NCBI GenBank assembly: GCA_902763885.1
Contig: CACWTU010000004.1
Span: 124,001-188,000, forward strand
DNA length: 64,000 bases
Source: an uncultured Bacteroidales bacterium
GTDB taxonomy: Bacteria > Bacteroidota > Bacteroidia > Bacteroidales > Bacteroidaceae
Direction of reading: 5' to 3'
Part shown: positions 53,246-63,507 of the stretch, one piece after another
Numbering within the stretch: the stretch's first letter is position 1
Layout: each line of letters starts with the position of its first letter
The notes under the pieces: generated by a model
What the model was told of the DNA's origin: nothing
Database searches by the model: none
The model's input: only the letters and a program-made list of their open reading frames with translations
Translations under genes and position numbers: made by a program

Positions 53246-54319
53246 TTACGCTTTACAGAGTGATAGGAGATAATTCTCCCATTGTTTCTCTATCTTGTCA
53301 CTATCCAATAGTTCTTCAATCTCCAAAGCCTTCTTTCCCATCTTATCTGCTTCAGCGGGATGTTCTATCATATACTTGATACCTTCATAGACAGCATTGG
53401 CATCTCCTCTATTGACTATCAAGCCATTTTCTTTGTTCTTAATCAAGAAGGCAGCACCTCCGGGACTACAATCCGTCGCCACGCAGGGCAATCCAATTGC
53501 CATGGCATCCATCAAGGCATTTGATATTCCTTCAAAGTCAGACGTTGAAACCCACACCATTGCATCTTTGATATCTTCTTGCGGTTTCTTGCTTACTCCC
53601 ATCAACAAGGCTTTTCCTTCAAGTCCAAGCTGTTTAATCTGTGTCCTAAGTCTCTCTTCGTCGTTGGTTCCAGGCCACTGACTGCCATATATCTGTAACT
53701 GATAATCGGGATAATCCTTTATCAATTTGGCAAAAGCGTCTATCAATACATCCTGCCTCTTTTGAAAAATGTCTATGCGTCCATGTGCTGCGATGACATG
53801 CTTTCTCTTGTCATAGCTTTCACATCTAATATCTGTCTTTGACACAATAGGATTGGGGATAATGGCTACAGGCACTTTTATATTATTATAATAACCGCGA
53901 GCCTTTGGTAACTGGAATACAGCGCCATCTGCCATTCCAAACAATGGCTTGAACAGTTTTAGTTTCCAATAACCGGGTTTATATGGATCATTGCGCTCAC
54001 AAACTATCGAATTTGTTCTCAGCCCTTTACAAGCAAGAATGTTATATACGTTGGCGTCCAGTTGGAACGACACGCTCACATCGGGATTAAACTCCTTAAT
54101 GAGTTTCCTAATCTTAAATACCGTTCCCCAAAACCCTTTGTGTTCATCTGTGAAGTCTATCCATTTAATACCCTCAGATAACTTTATATCTTTTTGTAGA
54201 GTATTATATGTGCACACAATAACTTCATTACCTCTCTTCTTCATAGCTTCAGCCACCCACATAAACATTGTTGGGGCTCCACTATAATCAAGGAAACGGA
54301 TTAACATAAATATTTTCAT
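53246..54319 (-). CDS. glycosyltransferase family 4
   Basis: The 357-residue product has GT-B features: an N-terminal SGAPTMFMWVAEAMKKRGNE, the linker HVIAAHGRIDIFQKRQDVLI, LLMGVSKKPQED and the donor-binding TSDFEGISNALMDAMAIGLP with VATDCSPGG (near 280). It probably adds one sugar of the repeat unit on the cytosolic face. It overlaps the ATP-grasp gene by 4 bases, showing tight operon structure. Confidence 0.88.
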   Translation of the reverse strand: MKIFMLIRFLDYSGAPTMFMWVAEAMKKRGNEVIVCTYNTLQKDIKLSEGIKWIDFTDEHKGFWGTVFKIRKLIKEFNPDVSVSFQLDANVYNILACKGLRTNSIVCERNDPYKPGYWKLKLFKPLFGMADGAVFQLPKARGYYNNIKVPVAIIPNPIVSKTDIRCESYDKRKHVIAAHGRIDIFQKRQDVLIDAFAKLIKDYPDYQLQIYGSQWPGTNDEERLRTQIKQLGLEGKALLMGVSKKPQEDIKDAMVWVSTSDFEGISNALMDAMAIGLPCVATDCSPGGAAFLIKNKENGLIVNRGDANAVYEGIKYMIEHPAEADKMGKKALEIEELLDSDKIEKQWENYLLSLCKA

Positions 54320-55188
54320 ATATCAATAGGAAGTTTAAGAAATTCACCTAATTTATAATCCCATTCTTCAGGTTCAAAGACTACTAGGCCACTAAAATGA
54401 TAAAAAGTCATTTCACCAAAAAGAACTCTATCACCTAAATCATATAAATCTACTCTAACATGGGGAATACCTTGTGACAGTTTTTCTGCAAGTCTCTTCA
54501 TTAACTCAAAATTCTTTGGTTTTGGTGGCAGTACTTTTGCATGATCGTGTCCCTGCCGGAAGGGAAGATGATTATAATTATCATCAAAAAAATCAAACTT
54601 GACTTCCTCATTCGGGTTTTGCCGTTCTGTTGCTACGAACAACCCTTTTACGTAACCGTCAAAGCAGAAGAATTTATAGTCTGATAAATCATTGGTTTCA
54701 GGATTAGGCTCTATATACTTTTCAGCAATCACGCGCTTAGGCACATCCTTATATGGCCATTCTCTCCAAACTTTATAGAGATCCGTATCTATACTTTCAT
54801 TTAATTTCTCTATAGCTTTCCTCTTATCAAACGAAGATTTGTCTTTGCATATTACAACACCTGTATTACCACCGCCATGGGTAGTTTTCAAGACAAACTG
54901 AGCTGGTAGTTTATCCCACTCTATTTTCTCTGGCTTGTCCCACACTCCGAGCGTGGGTATCACATACTCTTCGCCAATGATGTCTGCCACAAATTTCTTT
55001 ACGGCATATTTATCCACCATAGTTGTGTACTCCGGCTTTCTGTCATACAACTTCAACCACTGCAATTTCTCACTATACGTCTGGGGATTATTCCAGTTGG
55101 GAAATCTCTTAAATTCTTGATAAAATTTTAGAGACAAATACTGCTTGTCAGGTAACAGCCTGGCAATCTTCACCAATAAACTATTCAT
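54316..55188 (-). CDS. TupA-like ATP-grasp protein
   Basis: The 290-residue product shows FPNWNNPQTYSEKLQWLKLY, DKYAVKKFVADIIGEEYVIP, FVLKTTHGGGNTGVVICKDK and VPHVRVDLYD then FGEMTFYHFSG, the TupA/ATP-grasp pattern found in teichuronopeptide and capsule clusters. ATP-grasp enzymes join acids and amines, so this one may add an amino acid or similar group to the glycan. Annotation pipelines sometimes call it a glycosyltransferase. Confidence 0.82.
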   Translation of the reverse strand: MNSLLVKIARLLPDKQYLSLKFYQEFKRFPNWNNPQTYSEKLQWLKLYDRKPEYTTMVDKYAVKKFVADIIGEEYVIPTLGVWDKPEKIEWDKLPAQFVLKTTHGGGNTGVVICKDKSSFDKRKAIEKLNESIDTDLYKVWREWPYKDVPKRVIAEKYIEPNPETNDLSDYKFFCFDGYVKGLFVATERQNPNEEVKFDFFDDNYNHLPFRQGHDHAKVLPPKPKNFELMKRLAEKLSQGIPHVRVDLYDLGDRVLFGEMTFYHFSGLVVFEPEEWDYKLGEFLKLPIDI

Positions 55189-55202
55189 GTTGAGTTATAT
55201 AT

Positions 55203-56462
55203 CTATTTACTTCGATCTAAAAGTTTCACAATCCACCAAAGCTTTTTTCTTTTTCCTATCGCATGCATTAACATTTGACTTAATGCAACACAATAATCCT
55301 TCACAGAAACACTTCCTTCGTATTTGTAATCGTATACTGGAATTTCATGACCCAAAAGCTTCTTTATTTTTGAATATGCTTTACCGCCTCCACCTTTCTT
55401 GTATGATTTTACATAAACTTGCGAGCGGAGCAAAGTTTCAATCGGTATTTCATCAAGAGTAATAACACCATCATTTTTGCATTTGCTCAACAACTTATCC
55501 CAATATGAGGAACGTGATATAATGGAGTTGGTACCAATTGTATCGTCAGAATAAGGTTTGATATGTATATCACCAAAACTAACATCCGCCAACTCCCCTA
55601 ACTGGTCAATACACATTAGACACCGGGGATTAGTAAAGAATGAATGTGATCCAAACCAATAACTTTTATATGGAATTTTCTTCATCACACCACCTTGCTT
55701 GTTCTCAAACTTCATATACCCCATACAACCATCATCGCGAAATGCAAAACGTCCAATATCGGATGAGTTTATTTTGTAACGCCTGAGGTAATAATCCATA
55801 GAGAGCTTGGTTTTGTTAATAGAGCAATATATTGAAAAGTAACCCTTGATTGTCTCTTTAATTATTTTATTCTTCTCTGCTAACTGCCTCCAACCTTGAA
55901 CATGGCATGGCAGACCTACGACTATAAGGTTCTTGTATTGGCCATTCGTCACTTCCTTTGCCACTTTATCATGAGACAAAACTACATATTTAGAACTCCG
56001 ACTTTCCCAAAGACTTTCTTTCGTTGTGGCAATGAACGGCTCTGGTTCAAGCGGATTATCTTTCTTGAATCTCACCACAATAGCACCATCAATCTCGCCT
56101 TTCTCTAAAAGCCAAGTCAAAAACTGTGTCACCATGCCTCCAGTGGCACAATGCATCCTTATTTCATTATCTGTACTGTAACCTACGTATACGTGTTTAT
56201 AAAAACCCGCATAATCATCTCGTCGAGTTTGAGGTTCTTTCGAGAAAAATCGTTCGGATAGCTCGTTTAACTCAACACCTTTGCCCGGGCAAACATCATA
56301 GCATAATCCGCATGCAACACATGCTTTATGATCTATGACAGGGACATTTCTTTCCTTTCCTTCACAAAAGCTAATACAACCTTTATGACAAGAACCCGCA
56401 CAGACACCGCAGCTAGTACAAAGTTCGTCTCTAACAACTTTATCTACTGTTTTCCTCAACAT
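55203..56462 (-). CDS. F420-hydrogenase-beta-like Fe-S protein
   Basis: The 419-residue product has two [4Fe-4S] motifs at the N-terminus (CTSCGVCAGSC, about 17-27, and CVACGLCYDVCPGKG) and the FrhB C-terminal domain (VGLPCHVQGWRQLAEKNKII, FTNPRCLMCIDQLGELADVS). In polysaccharide loci these proteins are usually next to pyruvyl transferases, as here (8 bases after that gene). Their role there is unknown; a redox step on the sugar is possible. Confidence 0.85.
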   Translation of the reverse strand: MLRKTVDKVVRDELCTSCGVCAGSCHKGCISFCEGKERNVPVIDHKACVACGLCYDVCPGKGVELNELSERFFSKEPQTRRDDYAGFYKHVYVGYSTDNEIRMHCATGGMVTQFLTWLLEKGEIDGAIVVRFKKDNPLEPEPFIATTKESLWESRSSKYVVLSHDKVAKEVTNGQYKNLIVVGLPCHVQGWRQLAEKNKIIKETIKGYFSIYCSINKTKLSMDYYLRRYKINSSDIGRFAFRDDGCMGYMKFENKQGGVMKKIPYKSYWFGSHSFFTNPRCLMCIDQLGELADVSFGDIHIKPYSDDTIGTNSIISRSSYWDKLLSKCKNDGVITLDEIPIETLLRSQVYVKSYKKGGGGKAYSKIKKLLGHEIPVYDYKYEGSVSVKDYCVALSQMLMHAIGKRKKLWWIVKLLDRSK

Positions 56463-56470
56463 TACAATAC

Positions 56471-57553
56471 TTAGGCATATTTTTCAGCAATCATCTTACA
56501 ATATTCATATTGATGAAGGCTGTCCTTTTTCATTTCCTCAATAATGGATTTATTGTATCTATTATAAAGCGCTTCTCTGCTTTGATTCCAAATCTTTTTT
56601 TTAAGTTCGTCAAATGTGACATTGTCCGGCAAAATTGCCCAATCTCCTCCTATAGAACGCAAAAAAGACTTTGTTTTACCAGGACCACGATAGCTGATAA
56701 AAGGCATTCCTGTAGTTAATCCTGTCAAACCTACATGGAGCATCGAAGTCATAAAACAGTCCATAGAGGCTAAAACGCCCAACAACTGCTCCAGATTCTC
56801 ATATTTATCAATAAAAATATTTTTTGACTCTCGTTCTGGCAAATACTGGTATTCCATACCAATTTTATCCAAATGAGTGGTGGTAAAATGGAATTCCATA
56901 TCATCGTGCGTTTCCGCGTATTCCAATATATCACTAAGGAGTTTTTTGTCTAAATGACGACCTTTCTTGAAATTAAACCCAACGCGATACTTATTAGTTG
57001 GGGGCAGCATTTGGGGTGGGAAATATTTGGGAGCTTGGAAAAGCATGTCTGCATAATAAGTCACATCCTTTCCTAGTGTTTTCATCATATCCACATCACC
57101 CTCTAAACGGACTGTTCCACCTATAAAAGACTCAGAAGAAAGAAAACCTGCCCTGTTTCTCCCTAGACTTTTCAGCGCATCATGCACCTTTCCATCCCCT
57201 CCAAAAGAAATTGCGCAAAATTTCACATTAGGGTACTTTTTCTCTGCTTGCAATAAATGGCCAAAATCTCTTTCATAAAGGCGAGGGGTCCTGCTAAGGA
57301 TTCTTTTATACCATGTGTTTGGCGTCAACAATGCACCTCCTGCTATAATTACAAGATTCACGTCTCTACATAAATCATCCACTGTAGGGCATGAATCCAA
57401 TCCATACAATTTTGCCAAATCCTCATCTAGTTGAAACAATTTCACCTTATATCCCAACTGTTGTAAGAACCTTGCAAAAGCTATTGCCTGCATGTCATCA
57501 CCATAATTTGCGTAACGCAATGGCGACCAAATTGCTATTGTATTATTCATCAT
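56471..57553 (-). CDS. polysaccharide pyruvyl transferase
   Basis: The 360-residue product has the family's start IAIWSPLRYANYGDDMQAIA then FARFLQQLGYKV, NLVIIAGGALLTPNTWYKRI, and a late MTSMLHVGLTGLTTGMPFIS. These enzymes use phosphoenolpyruvate to put a ketal pyruvate on a sugar, giving negative charge. The next gene encodes the F420-hydrogenase-beta-like partner. It indicates that the glycan is probably pyruvylated. Confidence 0.85.
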   Translation of the reverse strand: MMNNTIAIWSPLRYANYGDDMQAIAFARFLQQLGYKVKLFQLDEDLAKLYGLDSCPTVDDLCRDVNLVIIAGGALLTPNTWYKRILSRTPRLYERDFGHLLQAEKKYPNVKFCAISFGGDGKVHDALKSLGRNRAGFLSSESFIGGTVRLEGDVDMMKTLGKDVTYYADMLFQAPKYFPPQMLPPTNKYRVGFNFKKGRHLDKKLLSDILEYAETHDDMEFHFTTTHLDKIGMEYQYLPERESKNIFIDKYENLEQLLGVLASMDCFMTSMLHVGLTGLTTGMPFISYRGPGKTKSFLRSIGGDWAILPDNVTFDELKKKIWNQSREALYNRYNKSIIEEMKKDSLHQYEYCKMIAEKYA

Positions 57554-57583
57554 TTTTTATTTTTGAATCATAAGATAGTGTTT

Positions 57584-58510
57584 TTAATGAAGTTTATAGT
57601 GAACAAATAGTTTGATATATACTCGTACACAAAAAAATAAAATATTGCTTAAGAACGTCTTTTTATTATCAAACATCGCAAATGCGAGTTCTCTAGTCAG
57701 CAACTGTTTACGACCGTAATTATAGGCTTCTTGATGGTGATATTGTTTTATTAGCCCCAACTTCTCGTTCCAAAAATATTTCTGAGCGCATTCATATAAC
57801 AGAGGAGAGAAGAAACGATCCCTTTGTCTAGTTGCAGATATGCAATCCCGATACCCTGTTGTTACCTTATCAAAATAATAAAACTTGTATCCCTTTTTAG
57901 TTAAATCTATCCATTTAGGCGCATCCTCTACAATACCATACTCTTCCTGGTAAGGATTTTCTTTCAACATTTTCGTCTTCATAAAACTAGAAGAGGGAGG
58001 AATATGATTTTTTTTCAGTACAACCATAAACTGCTCATGAGCGTCTTTCTCAAAAAAAAGTTTCTCTTCCTCAGAAACAAAATGCCTGCTACTGGGATTC
58101 TTTGCATCCTCGAAATACAAAATGTCAGAGAATACCACTTTTGCTTCCGGATGGTTAGTCACAAAATCAATATTATCATCCAAGCAATTAGGGAAAAGCA
58201 AATCATCACCATCTATAAACTTTATCCATTCTCCCTTGGCAGCAAAGAGTGCTCGGTTGTAGTTACCCGCAGTTCCAGTATTCTGCTCAGGAACAATTAC
58301 CTCTGTTCTAACAAATCTATCCTTATTTTGTGCAATCCACTCTTCACAGATTGATACCGTATTGTCGGAAGATTTATCATCAGAAACAATCAGTTCAATA
58401 TTCTGGTAGGTCTGAGCTTTTATGCTCTCCAGAAGATCCAGAATAAACTCAGATGAATTATAGGCTATTACTCCTACAGAAATAAGAGGATTATACTTTT
58501 CTTGAGCCAT
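57584..58510 (-). CDS. glycosyltransferase family 2
   Basis: The 308-residue product has ISVGVIAYNSSEFILDLLES, IELIVSDDKSSDNTV (the first Asp motif), NRALFAAKGEWIKFIDGDDL (the DxD) and a C-terminal helix-rich segment. It is a GT-A enzyme on the cytosolic side. It starts 2 bases after the stop codon of the aminotransferase gene. Confidence 0.9.
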   Translation of the reverse strand: MAQEKYNPLISVGVIAYNSSEFILDLLESIKAQTYQNIELIVSDDKSSDNTVSICEEWIAQNKDRFVRTEVIVPEQNTGTAGNYNRALFAAKGEWIKFIDGDDLLFPNCLDDNIDFVTNHPEAKVVFSDILYFEDAKNPSSRHFVSEEEKLFFEKDAHEQFMVVLKKNHIPPSSSFMKTKMLKENPYQEEYGIVEDAPKWIDLTKKGYKFYYFDKVTTGYRDCISATRQRDRFFSPLLYECAQKYFWNEKLGLIKQYHHQEAYNYGRKQLLTRELAFAMFDNKKTFLSNILFFCVRVYIKLFVHYKLH

Positions 58511-58512
58511 AC

Positions 58513-59622
58513 TTAAAAGGCGTTAATTAATTTAACTACTTCAGCCACTTCTTCCATCTTTATTGCCGGTCCTATCGGAAGACTTAACTCCTCGTTAGCA
58601 ATCTTTTCAGTAATAGGCAGGCTTATTCCGTTCCATTCTTTATAACATTCCTGTTTATGCGGAGCAATGGGATAGTGAATAACAGTGCCCACGCCATTCT
58701 GCTCTAAATAATCATGCAACGCATCACGTTTGCCATCAGCAACTAGTATAGGGAACAAGTGATAGGCATTCTGATCATCATTGAGTCTTTCGGGCAATGA
58801 AACAAGTGGATTCTTAATATTGTCGTAATAATAGTTTGCAACCATCTTACGGTGAGCATTATCCTCAATCAAATATTTCAATTTTACATCCAGCACCGCA
58901 GCTTGAATTTCATCCAAACGACTGTTACGACCGGTGTATTTAAAAACATACTTCTTCTGTGAACCATAATTTGCCAATGCACGAACAGATGCAGCCAATT
59001 CAGGATCATTGGTGGTAACAGCTCCACCGTCACCTAATGCGCCAAGGTTTTTACCAGGGTAGAAACTATGGCCTGCAGCATCACCTATAGAACCTGTCAC
59101 ACGACCATCTGTATGCTTGCAGCCATGAGCTTGGGCATTATCCTCGACAAGCTTCAAATTGTATTTTTTGCACAAAGCACCAATCTTCTCAGTATAGGCA
59201 TTACGGCCATATAGGTGCACAATAGCTATAGCTTTTGTTTTAGGGGTGATTGCTGCCTCAATAAGATCATCATCAATCTCCAATGTATTGAGTTTAGGTT
59301 CCACAAGAATAGGCTTTAACCCATTCTCGGTTATTGCAAGGATGGTGGCGATATAGGTATTTGCCGGAACAATAATCTCATCCCCCGGCTGCATTACCCC
59401 CATCTCAATGTATGCGCGGAATATCCATATAAGAGCGTCCAGGCCATTGGCGCAACCTATGCAATACTTAGAACCGATAAACTTGGCATAGTTTGCCTCA
59501 AACGTCTCGTTTTCCTTACCCTGAAGGTACCAACCATTGTTTACTACTCGTGTTACAACTTCGTTAATCTCCGCCCCATGAAGAGCTGTTACGTCATGAA
59601 GTGAAAGAAATGGAATATTCAT
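58513..59622 (-). CDS. DegT/DnrJ/EryC1-family sugar aminotransferase
   Basis: The 369-residue product is full length, with [40 protein letters not shown], and the PLP lysine in [20 protein letters not shown] (near 185). It transfers an amino group to a 3- or 4-keto sugar, so an amino-deoxy sugar is likely in the repeat unit. It contrasts with the truncated relative at 32835-33349. Confidence 0.9.
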   Translation of the reverse strand: MNIPFLSLHDVTALHGAEINEVVTRVVNNGWYLQGKENETFEANYAKFIGSKYCIGCANGLDALIWIFRAYIEMGVMQPGDEIIVPANTYIATILAITENGLKPILVEPKLNTLEIDDDLIEAAITPKTKAIAIVHLYGRNAYTEKIGALCKKYNLKLVEDNAQAHGCKHTDGRVTGSIGDAAGHSFYPGKNLGALGDGGAVTTNDPELAASVRALANYGSQKKYVFKYTGRNSRLDEIQAAVLDVKLKYLIEDNAHRKMVANYYYDNIKNPLVSLPERLNDDQNAYHLFPILVADGKRDALHDYLEQNGVGTVIHYPIAPHKQECYKEWNGISLPITEKIANEELSLPIGPAIKMEEVAEVVKLINAF

Positions 59623-59627
59623 ATTTG

Positions 59628-61124
59628 TTATTTCTTTTTTAATATTTTTCTACTAATTAAATTTTTCAAACCCATATATTGGTCAAGTTTCTTAAATGCG
59701 ACTATAGATACTAATAATAATGATACAATATTTACTAGTGTCAGTATAACTAACTCCCCTTCAAACAATGTATTCAAAATAATCAATATCGTAAAATATA
59801 TACAACCGTATAAAAGATAAATAAGTACATCTTTTGAATATATTATATCATATCGATATTTCATATAGAAATACAACAATATAATAGCAAGCAAGCGATT
59901 AATAATCATTGCAATACCGAAGCCAGGAAGTCCCCAAACATGGTAGCAAACAATATTCAGTGCAAGATATTTTATCAAAGACCAAATTGAAAGCCCAAAG
60001 TACACCTTGGTATCTCGCTTTGGAACGAACAAACAACCCATTGCCCAATCGGCACACTGAAGGAAAGATCCAATTGCCCCCCACATTATCATCTTTGTAA
60101 TAGGATAAAAATCAGAAGAGTATAGTATCCAGACTATTGTTTTTGAGAATATAATTAATAATGTCAATATAGGCAATAAAATCATTATAGATATTCGTAT
60201 TTGGTTGTTGACGGTTTCCTCACAAGATTTATTATCATCTATTACTGCACTAAGACGCGGGACAAAGTCTGATGACATTGCCGAGAAAATCATTCCCACA
60301 TATCCATTAAGTATAGCGAAACCGGCGGAAAATAAACCTACTAATTCTACCCCACCATTTTCAGACATGAATATTCTTATATAGTATGATGATATAATCG
60401 GGAACACTTCTGCTGCCGCAATTGCTACACCTATTTTTAATATATCTGCACTTATTTTTTTAAACTCATCAGTATCAACTTTTATCTCTTTTATAAGTAT
60501 TTTTTTTTGGTAGTAATATGAAACAGTTGCAGTTGAAATGCTGAGTAGAATCAGTACAGGCACAATTGCATTAACCCCCCATATGAAATATAAAGGTATT
60601 GTAATAAATAGAGACAAAAAGTTCCCTATTACATTAGCTTTTGCATACATCTTTATCTGCCGACACCCTTTTATTATCATCTGGTTTCCAGATGTTAACT
60701 GGGTAAAAAGGAGAGATATTGAAAGACAACAAAAACTAATCATGAAATCTTCATTGCCAAAGGCCCATACACTTAATTGTTTAGATAAGATAATACATAT
60801 TAATGTCGCAAACAAACCAGTACACCAGATTAGTCTTTTTACGACAAAAATCACTTTTCCTAAAGTGTCATAATCTTCTTCTTTATATGCTACCGCAATG
60901 TTTTTCATTGCGCTGATCGTTAGGCCACAATTTGTAAACCCCGTAATCGTAGACGATGTCGATGTTAAAAGACCTACAATACCCATTCCTGCAGGACCAA
61001 GTAACGATGATACTACCTTATTACGGATAGCGCTTATCAATATATTGAATAGCTGTACGCTTCCCAATATACTCGTAGCCTTAAAAATACTTCTATACTC
61101 CGAGGTCTTATTAGATGATTCCAT
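59628..61124 (-). CDS. wzx: Wzx-type polysaccharide flippase
   Basis: From the ATG at 61124 the product is 498 residues with about 12-14 hydrophobic segments and the MATE/Wzx pattern ([55 protein letters not shown]). It flips the undecaprenyl-linked repeat unit across the inner membrane. A GTG start three codons earlier is also possible. The gene overlaps the GT61 gene by 14 bases, which suggests translational coupling. Confidence 0.85.
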   Translation of the reverse strand: MESSNKTSEYRSIFKATSILGSVQLFNILISAIRNKVVSSLLGPAGMGIVGLLTSTSSTITGFTNCGLTISAMKNIAVAYKEEDYDTLGKVIFVVKRLIWCTGLFATLICIILSKQLSVWAFGNEDFMISFCCLSISLLFTQLTSGNQMIIKGCRQIKMYAKANVIGNFLSLFITIPLYFIWGVNAIVPVLILLSISTATVSYYYQKKILIKEIKVDTDEFKKISADILKIGVAIAAAEVFPIISSYYIRIFMSENGGVELVGLFSAGFAILNGYVGMIFSAMSSDFVPRLSAVIDDNKSCEETVNNQIRISIMILLPILTLLIIFSKTIVWILYSSDFYPITKMIMWGAIGSFLQCADWAMGCLFVPKRDTKVYFGLSIWSLIKYLALNIVCYHVWGLPGFGIAMIINRLLAIILLYFYMKYRYDIIYSKDVLIYLLYGCIYFTILIILNTLFEGELVILTLVNIVSLLLVSIVAFKKLDQYMGLKNLISRKILKKK

Positions 61125-62340
61125 GGTATTCACATGCTTGTTTTACTTTATCCAATGGCAGATAATAAGAACAATGAGTTAAGTTTGACGCACTCTTATC
61201 ATCTATACCAGTAAGATAAATTACGTCTATACCAAAATGTTGTATGGATAAACTAATATAGTTCTCAAACTGCCTTTGAAAATTAGAGAACTTAATTACC
61301 TTTGTACCTGGTCGGCAGAATATAAGATTAGTAAAAGCACTCCCTCCTGGACCTGCGATATATTCAGCTGACATAAACATCTCAACTTTTTCCTTTAACG
61401 ACAATTTATGAGGTTCGACGAAAACAAAACCTAATTTTTCAAAGTAATTTTCCACGTCTGATCCATTAATTAGACCTTTGCCAAGTCCACCACGTCTTGC
61501 TAAAAAAATTCTTTTATAAGAAGGATTCAACTTTACATCAATTTGCAAAGGTTCCACAATCTCTTTCTTCACATAATTTGCTGTCGCAACAGGAATGGTT
61601 GAATCACCTATAGACACACTTGTTTCACGATCTGTAAAAGTTGTGGGACGCTCAATATAGTAAAGAATCTCAGCTTCAATAGTTTCATTACTCGACATTT
61701 GATATATATTGACATCATACTTCTTAAGTATATCAAGAACTATTTCTTTTAGTTGGCCATCTGTATATTCTGGTATTACTACTGTAACTTTTCTATTGCT
61801 ATCTTTAATAGCGTTACTTAATACACTTATTTTGGGTATGTACTCAACAAGCGCATGTGCCCAAATGTTATCATAAACACCAATCATAGAAAAAACAACA
61901 TCTATTATTTTGACGTGTTTAGGCTTCTTTATGCTAAGTATACCATTGTGCTCACATAATCCGTAAGAATCTTGAACTGTGTTTCTATCTATTGTTATAT
62001 TGTGATTGTAATTATACTTAAAATACTTCGGCCAGATTACGTTTCCAGACTTAGTTAAAACAACATCTGATTTATAAAAAATGCTTGCTTTTTCAAATTT
62101 CCACAATGATATCTCTGGATAATCAATTTCAAAAGAGCCATTTATAAAACCAAGCACATGAGGCATTACAAATGTTTCTTTTGTTTGGGGTTTGAATACG
62201 ACTATTTTTTTTCCTTCATTTTCTGGTTTCTGAATTTTTGCTTCTAAAATGCGTCCCAATGCTCTATTAAATTTATAAAACGCGGAATTAATATATTTAT
62301 TCAAAATCAATATCAACTTACTTAATTTTATCAATATCAT
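61111..62340 (-). CDS. glycosyltransferase family 61 protein
   Basis: The 409-residue product has the GT61 pattern: VVFSMIGVYDNIWAHALVEY and IPKISVL, YKRIFLARRGGLGKGLINGS, FVFVEPHKLSLKEKVEMFMS and AEYIAGPGGSAFTNLIFCRP. GT61 members transfer pentoses or other sugars in capsules and plant glycans. It overlaps the flippase gene. The sugar is unknown. Confidence 0.82.
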   Translation of the reverse strand: MILIKLSKLILILNKYINSAFYKFNRALGRILEAKIQKPENEGKKIVVFKPQTKETFVMPHVLGFINGSFEIDYPEISLWKFEKASIFYKSDVVLTKSGNVIWPKYFKYNYNHNITIDRNTVQDSYGLCEHNGILSIKKPKHVKIIDVVFSMIGVYDNIWAHALVEYIPKISVLSNAIKDSNRKVTVVIPEYTDGQLKEIVLDILKKYDVNIYQMSSNETIEAEILYYIERPTTFTDRETSVSIGDSTIPVATANYVKKEIVEPLQIDVKLNPSYKRIFLARRGGLGKGLINGSDVENYFEKLGFVFVEPHKLSLKEKVEMFMSAEYIAGPGGSAFTNLIFCRPGTKVIKFSNFQRQFENYISLSIQHFGIDVIYLTGIDDKSASNLTHCSYYLPLDKVKQACEYHGII

Positions 62341-62508
62341 ATTTTCAATATTTTATATTATTTACTAGTAGCCAAATTTTTTTATTAAGCCATGCTAATA
62401 TTGCATCGAAATTGGATTCAAATTATGAGCACGCAGAATTAAAATAAGAAATTGAATATCAACAGCTTACAAACAAAGCGTAATTATCGCATCATTAGTA
62501 ATCTACAT

Positions 62509-63507
62509 TCAAAGATTTAGCGCTCCTCGAATTGCATCGTTAACTTCTATGCCATTTTTCTTCGCTTGATGTAGTTTGATTACTTTATCTTCTCCAGGCA
62601 TAAGTATCGTTTGGCCATCAACCTTTTTTGACGAATGTATTTTATCAATATATAAATCAACCTGATGATAAAAGTCTTCACCATAAATATGAATAGGATC
62701 AATCGCGAAAAATGTATGACCAACTTTCATGCAATTTCTTGACCCGTAAAAACGACCAACCCTATTCAAATAATTTGATCCTGCACACAATCCTGAAATC
62801 ATATCTATCATAACCGATAATCCATATCCCTTTGGACCAGCCATAGGTAAAATAAGCCCTTTGACTGCTTCTAACGGATTAGTAGTTGGAGTCCCATTTT
62901 CACTTAAAGCCCAACCGTTCGGTATTTCTTGACCTTTTTCTAAGGCTTCGTTTATTTTTGATTTAGCCACAATACTTGTCGCCATATCAAAAACAATTGG
63001 AAGTTCTTTACATGATGGTATTGAATAGGCGAATGGATTAGTACCCAACATCTTTTCACACCCACCTAAAGGAGCCATTTGTGCTGGAGAATTACAAAAA
63101 GCAATACCTATCAAACCATTTTCTGCCAGTTTATTAACATAAGTAAATGCAGCACTAAATGTATTTGCATTGTTAGCAAACACAACATGTACACCATTTT
63201 CTTTCGCTTTCTCCATGGCAATATTTATGCACCTATCAGCAGAAACCATTCCGACTAAATTATTGGAGTTGACAAGTGTAAATGATGGAGTTTGCTTCTC
63301 TATAATAATTTGATCTGCTATATTATATGCTCTTTCTCTTATTTTTTCTAAATGAGAATCTATCATTCTTAGACCATGGGATGATATTCCACATACTTCA
63401 GCTTGAGTGAGTGAAGTCGCAATACATGTTGCAGCATATGAACTACAGCCTTCATTTTGGAATAATTGGCTAATACTATTAATAGCGCTTTCGTATGAAA
63501 CCTTCAT
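62509..63507 (-). CDS. Ldh-family (malate/lactate-type) oxidoreductase
   Basis: The 332-residue product has the type-2 malate/L-lactate dehydrogenase pattern: CGISSHGLRMIDSHLEKI, TFSAAFTYVNKLAENGLIGI, GGCEKMLGTNPFAYSIPSCK, FDMATSIVAKSKINEALEKG and LPMAGPKGYGLSVMIDMISG. These NAD(P)-enzymes reduce 2-keto acids. In this locus it may make a hydroxy-acid (for example a lactyl-type) decoration or precursor, which is inference. It overlaps the next gene by 4 bases. The 168-base gap after it is AT-rich and holds no gene. Confidence 0.82.
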   Translation of the reverse strand: MKVSYESAINSISQLFQNEGCSSYAATCIATSLTQAEVCGISSHGLRMIDSHLEKIRERAYNIADQIIIEKQTPSFTLVNSNNLVGMVSADRCINIAMEKAKENGVHVVFANNANTFSAAFTYVNKLAENGLIGIAFCNSPAQMAPLGGCEKMLGTNPFAYSIPSCKELPIVFDMATSIVAKSKINEALEKGQEIPNGWALSENGTPTTNPLEAVKGLILPMAGPKGYGLSVMIDMISGLCAGSNYLNRVGRFYGSRNCMKVGHTFFAIDPIHIYGEDFYHQVDLYIDKIHSSKKVDGQTILMPGEDKVIKLHQAKKNGIEVNDAIRGALNL